Source: an uncultured Nitrososphaera sp.
Lineage (GTDB): Archaea > Thermoproteota > Nitrososphaeria > Nitrososphaerales > Nitrososphaeraceae
Direction: 5' to 3'
Assembly (NCBI GenBank): GCA_946480575.1
Contig: CAMLKF010000022.1
Coordinates: 1-27,709, forward strand
Length of the DNA stretch: 27,709 nt
Positions 20,400 through 26,907 of this stretch are shown here, one piece after another. Positions within the stretch are counted from its first letter, which is position 1; every line of letters begins with the position of its first letter. A program made the translations under genes and the position numbers. The notes under the pieces are model-generated. The model did no database searches and was not told the DNA's origin. It saw only the letters and a program-made list of their open reading frames with translations.

Positions 20400-22489
20400 T
20401 AAAGGACATACAGCTCAAGGATTTCATCGCCCACAGGGACACCAAACTCGAATTTGCCAAGGGGGTGACGATTTTTGTCGGGCACAACGGCTCCGGCAAG
20501 TCGTCGATAATAGACGCGATAACTTTTGCCCTCTTTGGCAAGCACACGAGAAAGTCAAACAAGAACCTCGTAAGGAGGGGTGCCGGGCAGGCCATGGTGC
20601 AGATGCGCTTTGCTCTAAATTCAAGGGAATTTCAGGCGACAAGGGCACTTGGCGGCTCCGGCAGCCAGTCATTTTCGCAGTTTGTGCTCGTTTCAGATGG
20701 CGGCAGGACAGTGAACAGGCCGATAGTAGGAGGCGAAAGGAAGCAGTTTGGCGAGTCAATGAGCGGCGAAATAGCCAAGGTGCTCGGGCTTAACTATGAC
20801 AAGGTGTGCGTCGCAGCCGTCGTGCAGCAGGGCGAGCTCGTAAAGATAGTGGAGGCCCAGCCAAGGGAGTTCAAGGAGCTGCTCAACGGGCTTATTGGCA
20901 TCGACAGGCTTGACTTGGCGTATGAGACGATGCGCGATGTTATCCTTGGCTTTCGGGAGCGCCTGCGCGACGAAACAGGATACACTGACGAAGAAATCCC
21001 CAAGATCGAAAAGCTGATAGAAGAAAAGGAGCAGGCGCTAAAGCAGGCCGGGTCGCTTCTGGCAGAATTTGAAGACGAAAAAAGGCTGCTGGAGGGCAGG
21101 ATAGCTCAGCTGGAAAAAGAGATTGAAAGGCTCGAGCCGATGGTTCAAAAGACGCAGGAGCTCCAGAACAGAGAGAAGCTACTCGTGCGCCACGCTAATG
21201 AAAAGCGCAGCCTCATTGCAAGCGAAGTGTCAAGGCTCGAGAGGCTCGCCAGGGAAGCCAAGGGCTCGCTTTTGGTGCTCAAGGATAGAGACGAGGTGCA
21301 TATGCGGCTTGAAATGGTCAAGGCCGAAGTAGAAGAAGTTCAGGCAAAGACGGAGGAAAACGAGGGCATGTCTGGCAAGCTGCGCGGACTCTTGGAATGC
21401 GCCGGCCGGCTCCAAGTAGTCGACGGCAAATGTCCGGTATGCAATTCGCCTGTTTCAAAGGTGAACGAAATGTTTGACACCGGGCATATACAAGCAGAGA
21501 TCAAGCGCAGGGCTGACGAAAAATCCAGGCTGCGGCAGGCCCGGGTTGAATTGAAAAAGGAAGAGCAGCAGCTCACCGAGCAGGACAAGAAAATCGCAGC
21601 GGCAGACAAGTTCCTCTTGAATAATTCAATTCACTCGACTGACGACGTGTCCAAGCTAGAGGCCGATCTAGACGGCAAGAAAAATGATCTAGCCAAGCTG
21701 CCAAAAGAGATTGTCAAGGTAGGCAACGACCCCTTCCAGATGGCAATCGACGGCGTCTCAAGAGCGCTTGCTGAAGAGATAGCGACGCTGAGGGAGCGGG
21801 TCCGGGGCTTTAGCTACCACCAGTACACCGACGCCAAGCTGGAAAGGACAAAGATGTTGGAAAGGCTGCAGGGAACAAGCGCCAAGATGGGCGCACACCA
21901 GAAAACGATAGACGACGCCAGAATGGCGATAGATTCTGCAAAGAAAGCCATAGAGCGGCTGCGGGAGGCCTCAGGGTTTGTCAAGACGCTGGAAAAGATA
22001 CGGTCGCACGTGTTCAACAGGGACGGGACTGTGGGCATGAGCCTGCGCTCGTGGGCTCTTTCCGTGATATCGAGCAAGGCATCCGAATACGCGTCGCTCT
22101 TTAACATCGGCATTTCAAGAATCGAGCTCGCGGAAAAGGCACGAGAAATAGCGATAACCTGCTACGGGCGGCATGGCGAAATAGACATGGATTCATTGAG
22201 CGGCGGCGAAAAGGTCGCAGTCGCTCTCGCTCTCAGGCTTGCCATCGCGTACATGATGGGCTCAAACAAGCTCGATTTTGTAATTCTAGACGAGCCAACC
22301 ACGCACTTGGACGAAGAAAGGAGGAAGGCACTTGTCAAGATAATATCTGAAGCGTTCAGGGAGGGCACCGGGCCGCTTGCTCAGATGATAATAATAACCC
22401 ACGACTCGGACATCTTTGAAGATTCCGAAGTGGACAAGATATTCCGGTTTGCAATGACGGCAGACGGGTCGCGCGTCCTGCCGGAATGA
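20396..22489 (+). CDS. rad50: Rad50 ATPase, double-strand-break repair
   Basis: A 697-residue SMC-like ATPase partner of Mre11. Walker A is GHNGSGKSS (29-37), the Q-loop AVVQQGELVKI (141-151), the zinc hook KCPVCN (C346, C349), the ABC signature LSGGEKVAVAL (from 601), and Walker B FVILDEPTTHLD (about 628-639) with a D-loop. Charged coiled-coil runs flank the hook on both sides (about 200-345 and 360-560). At 697 residues it is well below the about 880 residues of the Pyrococcus protein, so the coiled-coil arm is short. ATG 20396 shares the ATGA overlap with mre11. A GTG at 20360 lies inside mre11 and is not preferred. Confidence 0.96.
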   Translation: MIKDIQLKDFIAHRDTKLEFAKGVTIFVGHNGSGKSSIIDAITFALFGKHTRKSNKNLVRRGAGQAMVQMRFALNSREFQATRALGGSGSQSFSQFVLVSDGGRTVNRPIVGGERKQFGESMSGEIAKVLGLNYDKVCVAAVVQQGELVKIVEAQPREFKELLNGLIGIDRLDLAYETMRDVILGFRERLRDETGYTDEEIPKIEKLIEEKEQALKQAGSLLAEFEDEKRLLEGRIAQLEKEIERLEPMVQKTQELQNREKLLVRHANEKRSLIASEVSRLERLAREAKGSLLVLKDRDEVHMRLEMVKAEVEEVQAKTEENEGMSGKLRGLLECAGRLQVVDGKCPVCNSPVSKVNEMFDTGHIQAEIKRRADEKSRLRQARVELKKEEQQLTEQDKKIAAADKFLLNNSIHSTDDVSKLEADLDGKKNDLAKLPKEIVKVGNDPFQMAIDGVSRALAEEIATLRERVRGFSYHQYTDAKLERTKMLERLQGTSAKMGAHQKTIDDARMAIDSAKKAIERLREASGFVKTLEKIRSHVFNRDGTVGMSLRSWALSVISSKASEYASLFNIGISRIELAEKAREIAITCYGRHGEIDMDSLSGGEKVAVALALRLAIAYMMGSNKLDFVILDEPTTHLDEERRKALVKIISEAFREGTGPLAQMIIITHDSDIFEDSEVDKIFRFAMTADGSRVLPE

Positions 22490-22604
22490 TATAATAAATA
22501 TATATTTTTCACCGCCTGTAGTCGTCTTCAAGCCTGACGATGTCTCTGACTCATCGAACTCGCCCATTGATATTTCCAGAATTGACAACTGCGTTTGCTG
22601 TGCG

Positions 22605-22790
22605 ATGAACGAGCCAAAATCCGGACATTGCCATGCTTGCCTTGAACAGCATGCGCGAGAATCGAGAAAGGTCATGCTGCTATTCACGATAAACGAGAGT
22701 GAAATGCCAAAGTGGGTTACGGACGTCCACAGCTTGATTCAGTTCCGGGCCCGAAAGCCGTTTGTTCTGTTGAGTCCATGCGGCGACTAG
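22605..22790 (+). CDS. Small Cys/His protein sharing a domain with the gene at 23553
   Basis: A 61-residue frame from ATG 22605 with a Cys/His-rich start (GHCHACLEQH, 7-16) and a segment MLLFTINESEMPKWV (24-38). The frame stays open upstream to about 22500 and reads, just before the ATG, ISRIDNCVCCA, adding three more cysteines, but no ATG, GTG or TTG is available there. Either a longer gene has lost its start, or the real start is the ATG. The MLLFTINESEMPKWV block recurs as VLLVTVDEQEMPEWV in the membrane protein at 23553-24095 (12 identities over 28 positions), so this may be a truncated relative. An AT-rich stretch (22490-22509) follows rad50 and could act as its promoter. Confidence 0.5.
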   Translation: MNEPKSGHCHACLEQHARESRKVMLLFTINESEMPKWVTDVHSLIQFRARKPFVLLSPCGD

Positions 22791-22813
22791 GGCCTGCCTC
22801 TGTCTTTTTTCCT

Positions 22814-23176
22814 TTATTCAGAGAGGATTAGCAAGTATGTCATCGCAGTAAGGATGCCTGTCAGCCCAATCAATGCATAAGTCAGCTTCTCTACCCGCTT
22901 TGAAGAGCCAATGAATAGCTTTACGCTTTCATGAAGTTCACCTATATCTCGGTGTTCTCTTTCAGAGACGTCGCTGTTTAGCTTCATTTGTTTCAATACA
23001 TCTCTGTGTTGTCTATCGAATAGTGCATGTGACAACTCCATCTGCCCTAGGATTATTTCACGTAAGTCCCTTCCGACTACAGGCGAGTCACTTTGTATGT
23101 TTAGGTTTCGGAGGTCTTTCAGGGCTTTGCCAATTATTTTCTCGTCTTCGTCCCAATCATCATCGTGGTTGCTCAT
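22814..23176 (-). CDS. C-terminally anchored membrane protein
   Basis: A 120-residue protein with an acidic N-terminus (MSNHDDDWDEDEK), a long charged helical middle (about 14-95, for example QMELSHALFDRQHRDVLKQM, coiled-coil-like with repeated EREHRD/DRQHRD) and one hydrophobic segment at the very end (about 96-118, ALIGLTGILTAMTYLLIL). That is the layout of a tail-anchored protein with its bulk in the cytoplasm. No family recognised. Minus-strand CTAAAATAGC is centred about 23 bases before ATG 23176, so the message is probably leaderless. It is convergent with the small gene ending at 22790; a T-rich stretch between them (TCTTTTTTCC) may terminate transcription from the left. Confidence 0.65.
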   Translation of the reverse strand: MSNHDDDWDEDEKIIGKALKDLRNLNIQSDSPVVGRDLREIILGQMELSHALFDRQHRDVLKQMKLNSDVSEREHRDIGELHESVKLFIGSSKRVEKLTYALIGLTGILTAMTYLLILSE

Positions 23177-23418
23177 ACTGATTAATGCATGTCGCGCGCT
23201 ATTTTAGCCTTGAAAGAAGATGCAATCTGCTGTCACTGATGAGATGGTGCAGGCGATACGTGGCTGAATGACCCTGCTCAAGAGCTCTTTGTTTGTTATA
23301 TGTGCAGGCGAAGAAAGAATAATGCGCAGCAGGATAATAGTAGAGGCCGTCACTAGAGTCATCATTCACTATGTATTTCTTGATGTTGTCGGAGGTGTAT
23401 ATCGGATGATATCACAGA

Positions 23419-23556
23419 ATGGTCATCAAGAAGAAGACCAAGAAGGTATTAGGCTTCGTAACAGCATCGTTCATTTTGTTAGTGATGGTTACAGCAACAG
23501 CAACAACAGCTGCGGCAAAAGAGCAGATGATGGAGATGGGGTCACTGAAAAAATGA
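23419..23556 (+). CDS. 45-residue secreted or membrane peptide
   Basis: ATG 23419 opens a 45-residue frame: a lysine-rich start (MVIKKKTKKV), a hydrophobic core (LGFVTASFILLVMVTATATT, 11-30), then AAAKEQMMEMGSLKK. This is a textbook signal-peptide layout (positive n-region, h-region, alanine-rich c-region); cleavage after AAA would release a 12-residue peptide. The stop TGA overlaps the ATG of the next gene (AATGA). A TATA-like GTATATCG is centred about 21-24 bases upstream, so the start is probably leaderless. It is hidden because a longer frame in another register covers it. No known peptide family is recognised. It could also be an uncleaved one-pass membrane miniprotein. Confidence 0.6.
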   Translation: MVIKKKTKKVLGFVTASFILLVMVTATATTAAAKEQMMEMGSLKK

Positions 23557-24095
23557 GCCGTTACGATAGACTGCTGCTCATCTTCGGCTTAGCCCTGCTT
23601 ACGGCCGTGATTATTTTCCAAACCATGGCATGGGCAGTAGTATGGGCACAAAAGCCAGACGACAGCCAAGTTATCAGCGTAGGGAGCAGCAGAGCGCCGG
23701 AATTAGGAACCGAAGAAGACGGTAGTGATGGTGATGGTGGTGGCGTACTGCTCGTGACGGTTGACGAGCAAGAGATGCCTGAGTGGGTAGTTGGCAGTCC
23801 CAGCTTTCTCCGGTTTTACCTCGAGAAAGAGTATGATGGCAACGTGACTTTGCAAAAACCGATTGAAAGAGTCGTTAATCCGCTTAGTCTGATACCGGAC
23901 GAGGAGCTAACAAACGAACAAGAAGACGTCCTAGAGGGCCTAAACAACTGGCTCTTGGCCAGCTTCGTCATAAACTCCGAGGAAGGTTCGGAACGGCGCG
24001 AAACGGCATTATTTGCGTATCAAGACCCAAGCGATGAGAAAAGCACTACCGATGGCCAGGGAATAGTGCTGCATAACCTGGAGGGACTCATATAG
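23553..24095 (+). CDS. Membrane-anchored extracellular protein
   Basis: A 180-residue protein starting MSRYDRLLLIFGLALLTAVI: one hydrophobic anchor (about 7-32), an acidic glycine/aspartate linker (50-64), then a domain beginning VLLVTVDEQEMPEWVVGSPS (65-84) and continuing with LIPDEELTNEQEDVLEGLNN and LASFVINSEEGSERRE. The anchor followed by an acidic ectodomain suggests it faces outside. ATG 23553 is preferred over an upstream start at 23268, because the extra 95 residues overlap the better-looking peptide frame and have poor composition. ATGA overlap with the 45-residue peptide gene indicates translational coupling. The 65-92 segment is shared with the small protein at 22605. Function unknown. 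Confidence 0.65.
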   Translation: MSRYDRLLLIFGLALLTAVIIFQTMAWAVVWAQKPDDSQVISVGSSRAPELGTEEDGSDGDGGGVLLVTVDEQEMPEWVVGSPSFLRFYLEKEYDGNVTLQKPIERVVNPLSLIPDEELTNEQEDVLEGLNNWLLASFVINSEEGSERRETALFAYQDPSDEKSTTDGQGIVLHNLEGLI

Positions 24096-24109
24096 ACAAA
24101 AATGAACCT

Positions 24110-24124
24110 GAGTAGTAGTAGTAC
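24110..24124 (+). repeat. AGT/TAG trinucleotide run
   Basis: AGTAGTAGTAGTA lies in the gap after the membrane-anchored protein. The 208-base gap (24096-24303) contains no convincing gene; it holds possible TATA elements AGATTAAAAG (24252-24261) and AATATAAAG (24283-24291) ahead of the uL1 gene. The first would give a leader of roughly 22 bases. Confidence 0.5.
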
Positions 24125-24303
24125 AGCAGCAAAAACCTCTTTGGTACAAGTGCTACAGCGCTGAGATGCTTCTATTTTCATACAGTCCTGCGAAGTGAGG
24201 TGCGCTTGCAGTCCAGGTAGCCCAGCATGTCTTCAGAGCTGTGGAGAACAAAGATTAAAAGTGGCTTTTTGTGTTCAATCTGAATATAAAGAGTTAGTCG
24301 AGC

Positions 24304-24963
24304 ATGGTAACAAATACCCAGATAGCAGAGCTGGTCAAGAGTGCACGGGAGGGAGCGGTCAAGCGCAAGTTTACCCAGTCTGCAGAGTTGACGCTTGTTC
24401 TCAAGGATATCGATGTAAAGAAGGGGTTCAACCTCAACGAGGTAGTGGCCCTTCCTCACAAGTCTAGCAAGGTCCCGAGTGTCTGCGTGATCGCCTCCGG
24501 CGACATGGGAAGCAGGGCCCGCAAGGCAGGAATCGACAGGGTGATGGAGCCGGCAGAGCTTGACAGGGTGGGCACCAACAAGCGTGAAGCCCGCAAGGTG
24601 GTCAGGGCGCATGACTTTTTCCTGGCAGACACCGCTCAGATGGCCTCTATAGGCCGCTCGCTCGGCCAGTTCCTGGGGCCCAAGGGCAAGATGCCGACAC
24701 CGTTGCCGTACGGGGCTCCGGTGGAAAACATTGCAGCGCGCTTCAAGAACTCTGTGAGAGTCAAGGCAAAGAATCAGCTTAACGTCTCTGCCAAGATAGG
24801 CGACGAAAAGATGGAAGACGGCCAGCTAGTGGAAAACGCAAGCGCAATCATTGCAGCGATAGAGAAAAAGCTACCACAGGGCGACAAGAACATCAGAAAC
24901 GCGATGGTCAAGTTCACTATGAGCAAGGCGGCAAAGCTGACCGCGCTCAAAGAAAAGGAGTAG
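24304..24963 (+). CDS. rpl1: Large-subunit ribosomal protein uL1 (L1)
   Basis: A 219-residue ribosomal protein of the L1 stalk, which binds 23S rRNA and helps release deacylated tRNA. The two-domain L1 signature is clear: the N-terminal KRKFTQSAELTLVLKDID (22-39), the middle domain with LGPKGKMPTPLPYG (about 124-137), and the C-terminal FKNSVRVKAKNQLNVSAKIG. In archaea L1 also represses its own mRNA; a mimic of the rRNA site near the start was not identified here. Neighbour uL10 follows after 10 bases, so the two form an operon. No uL11 gene precedes it in this window, unlike the common archaeal L11-L1-L10-L12 order. Confidence 0.95.
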   Translation: MVTNTQIAELVKSAREGAVKRKFTQSAELTLVLKDIDVKKGFNLNEVVALPHKSSKVPSVCVIASGDMGSRARKAGIDRVMEPAELDRVGTNKREARKVVRAHDFFLADTAQMASIGRSLGQFLGPKGKMPTPLPYGAPVENIAARFKNSVRVKAKNQLNVSAKIGDEKMEDGQLVENASAIIAAIEKKLPQGDKNIRNAMVKFTMSKAAKLTALKEKE

Positions 24964-24973
24964 CAGAAGTAAC

Positions 24974-25861
24974 ATGTCCCAAATGGCACCACTGGCGCGC
25001 AAGCACTACCCGAAGAAAAAGCGCATGATGTACCAGGAGCTGCAGGAGCTTCCTACAAAATACAACGTCATTGCATTGTCAAAGATGACCAAGGTCCGCG
25101 CCACGCAGCTGATGGCGATCCGCAAAAAGTTCAGAAACGACATCAAGATAAGGATAATCAAGAACAAGGTCGCGATCAGGGCATTTGAAAAGGTCAAGGG
25201 CGTAGCAGGCATCGAGAACCTGAGCAAGCAGCTGGAAGGCCAGTGCGCCCTCATGTTCACCAACATCAGCCCGTTCAAGCTAAACCTGATATTTGCGCAG
25301 AACAAGGTGTTCTTGGCAGCCAAGGGCGGAGACATTGCCACCAAAGAGATCGTCATCCCGGCTGGCAACACGGGCATCACGCCCGGACCGGTCCTGTCAG
25401 AGTTCAAGGTGGCAAACGTCCCGACAAGGATAGATCAGGGCATGATCTGGATTGCCAAGGATACGGTGGTAGCAAAACCCGGCGACGTCATCTCGACCCA
25501 GCTTGCGTCGCTCCTTAGCAAGCTCAACGTCAAGCCGATAGAAGCCGGCATTGCAGTCAACTTTGCAATTGCGGAAGGCTTGCTCTTCAAGGAGCAGGAC
25601 CTGAGGATCAACCTCGACGACTACAAGGCAGAGCTTGTCAGGTCGTTCCAGCAGGCCCTTGCGCTGGCTACAGAAGCGGGCTACATGACACCGGAAACGG
25701 TCAAGCCGCTCTTGGTAAAAGCGCAGCAGCAGGCAAGATCGCTTGCAGCAGAGGCAGGATACATCACGCCCGAGACTGCAGACTTTGTGCTGCCAAGGGC
25801 AAATGCCAAGGCTCAGGCCGTGGCAAACAAGGCAAAGGAAAAGGGGTACAGCCCACAGTAG
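24974..25861 (+). CDS. rpl10: Large-subunit ribosomal stalk protein uL10 (P0)
   Basis: A 295-residue stalk-base protein that anchors L12 dimers to the ribosome. The N-terminal rRNA-binding part (RKKFRNDIKIRIIKNKVAIR) and the insertion domain (IPAGNTGITPGPVLSEFKVA) are typical of archaeal P0. The C-terminal helical spine has a visible repeat (ALATEAGYMTPETVKPLLVK and SLAAEAGYITPETADFVLP), likely L12-binding helices. The protein ends KEKGYSPQ without the acidic tail and terminal F-G motif that archaeal P0 and L12 proteins usually share; L12 here still has it. Start ATG 24974 or M4 is possible. Ten bases separate it from uL1. Confidence 0.94.
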   Translation: MSQMAPLARKHYPKKKRMMYQELQELPTKYNVIALSKMTKVRATQLMAIRKKFRNDIKIRIIKNKVAIRAFEKVKGVAGIENLSKQLEGQCALMFTNISPFKLNLIFAQNKVFLAAKGGDIATKEIVIPAGNTGITPGPVLSEFKVANVPTRIDQGMIWIAKDTVVAKPGDVISTQLASLLSKLNVKPIEAGIAVNFAIAEGLLFKEQDLRINLDDYKAELVRSFQQALALATEAGYMTPETVKPLLVKAQQQARSLAAEAGYITPETADFVLPRANAKAQAVANKAKEKGYSPQ

Positions 25862-25908
25862 CTGCTCTACTTCAATTTTTTAATGTCCTACTGACCTCTA
25901 GCGATGAC

Positions 25909-25921
25909 TTTAAATATTAAA
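25909..25921 (+). promoter_or_regulatory. TATA element for the zinc-finger gene
   Basis: CTTTAAATATTAA is centred near 25915. Transcription would begin near 25941, just at the inverted repeat, giving a leader of about 47 bases before ATG 25988. Confidence 0.45.
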
Positions 25922-25942
25922 AAGATAGCAGATATTGCTGTA

Positions 25943-25971
25943 GTACAGTGCTGCGCTGCGCAGCACTGTAC
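25943..25971. repeat. Perfect 13-bp inverted repeat in the leader
   Basis: Arms GTACAGTGCTGCG and CGCAGCACTGTAC are exact reverse complements separated by CTG. In RNA this is a very stable hairpin starting about two bases after the predicted transcription start and ending 16 bases before the ATG. It may be a transcription-factor operator, a translation-control hairpin or a terminator for readthrough from uL10. No T-run follows, which argues against a terminator. Confidence 0.85.
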
Positions 25972-25987
25972 GGCAGATGTTCACAAC

Positions 25988-26539
25988 ATGGTAAGTCTAC
26001 CAAGATATGTGTGTACCAAATGCGGTCGTGGATTTGCGTCTGCCAGAAGTGGTCGTCGACATGTAAAGAATGTTGAAGGGGGCTATGGCTACATAGTGAC
26101 GGAGGCAAGTTATAGGACTGCCTTGACAACGGGTATGATCCCGCCACCGATTCCTATATTTCAAAGACCAAAACCGAAGAAGGATTTCAATTGGTTTGAT
26201 ATTGCGCTAGAGGAGATGCACAGGGGATTTTGGAGGAGGATAGGCGAGAGGATGGCAGATCAGCAGAAGATGGCAGATCAGCTGTTCACTTTGGCAGGTA
26301 TGGATGTTTCTAAAATTTTCCAAACATTAACTCCGCCTTCACCTTCCTCTCCTGCTCAGCCTACGACAACAACTCCAATACAGGGTGCTGCAGCAGCAGC
26401 TAGTTCACAAGATAGATTGAAGGATTTTTTTCTGAATACCTCCTATCTGCAGAATATGGATAAGGAGGAACAGATTAATTTCTTAAGGAAAATAAGAGAG
26501 AGTTCAATAGACCAAGTAAAAAGAGAAAAAAGTTCTTAG
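25988..26539 (+). CDS. Zinc-finger protein with disordered linker
   Basis: A 183-residue protein starting [22 protein letters not shown]2H2-like finger has C9xxC12, a phenylalanine and H25, but the second histidine position is valine (RRHVKNV). A middle helical section ([20 protein letters not shown], about 65-84) is followed by a proline/threonine/alanine-rich linker (about 112-140) and a charged C-terminal helix. Likely a DNA- or RNA-binding protein. Codons are visibly AT-richer than in the ribosomal genes on either side, suggesting later arrival. ATG 25988 lies after the inverted repeat; a start at 25904 would translate through the hairpin. Its TAG overlaps the L12 stop in the 4 bases TTAG. 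Confidence 0.65.
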   Translation: MVSLPRYVCTKCGRGFASARSGRRHVKNVEGGYGYIVTEASYRTALTTGMIPPPIPIFQRPKPKKDFNWFDIALEEMHRGFWRRIGERMADQQKMADQLFTLAGMDVSKIFQTLTPPSPSSPAQPTTTTPIQGAAAAASSQDRLKDFFLNTSYLQNMDKEEQINFLRKIRESSIDQVKREKSS

Positions 26540-26859
26540 CCGAACAGGGAAGAGAGCCCTTCGAGCGCTTCTTCCTCTTTCTTCTCTTCCTTCTTTTCTT
26601 CAGCTGCCTTGGATGGAGCCGCTCCCCCTGCCGCTGGGGCTGCGCCACCTGCCGCAGGAGCCGCCGCTGCTGCTGCCATTGCAACCGGGGCCGCCTTGAG
26701 CGCCTCTTCAATGTTGACTTCGCTCAACGCCGCTACCAGCGCCTTTACCCTCACATCGTCCGGAGTGGCGCCTGCAGCCTTGACAACGCTCTTGACGCTA
26801 TCCTCGGTGATATTCTGCTTTAACTTGTGTAGCAGTAAAGCCGCATATACGTATTCCAT
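26536..26859 (-). CDS. rpl12: Ribosomal stalk protein L12 (P1/P2-type)
   Basis: A 107-residue archaeal L12 that recruits translation GTPases. The N-terminal dimerisation domain ([20 protein letters not shown] ... [16 protein letters not shown]) leads to an alanine/glycine/proline hinge (about 57-82), a lysine/glutamate stretch and the conserved end [16 protein letters not shown] 26859 is chosen because minus-strand CAAATATGG is centred about 27 bases upstream; a longer frame to 26886 would lie over that box. Unlike the common archaeal order, L12 is on the opposite strand from uL1-uL10 and separated from them by the zinc-finger gene. Confidence 0.93.
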   Translation of the reverse strand: MEYVYAALLLHKLKQNITEDSVKSVVKAAGATPDDVRVKALVAALSEVNIEEALKAAPVAMAAAAAAPAAGGAAPAAGGAAPSKAAEEKKEEKKEEEALEGLSSLFG

Positions 26860-26907
26860 GATAGAACTGCATCCCTCTCCCACCATATTTGAACCTAACG
26901 CCTTTAG

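Noticed and set aside
22286..22687. Minus-strand frame of 133 residues across the rad50 end
   Set aside because: It overlaps the Rad50 Walker B region in antisense and has no recognisable domain.
23220..23267. 15-codon frame starting MQSAVTDEM
   Set aside because: Too short and without conserved features; the same bases are better described as a possible C/D-like element or non-coding.
23268..23552. 95-residue N-terminal extension of the membrane-anchored protein
   Set aside because: It overlaps the 45-residue signal-peptide-like frame in another register; the extension has no family features, while the ATGA overlap gives a natural start at 23553.
25943..25971. Inverted repeat as an intrinsic terminator for uL10
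   Set aside because: No T-rich stretch follows the hairpin and it lies beyond a promoter-like element for the next gene, so a leader or operator role fits better.
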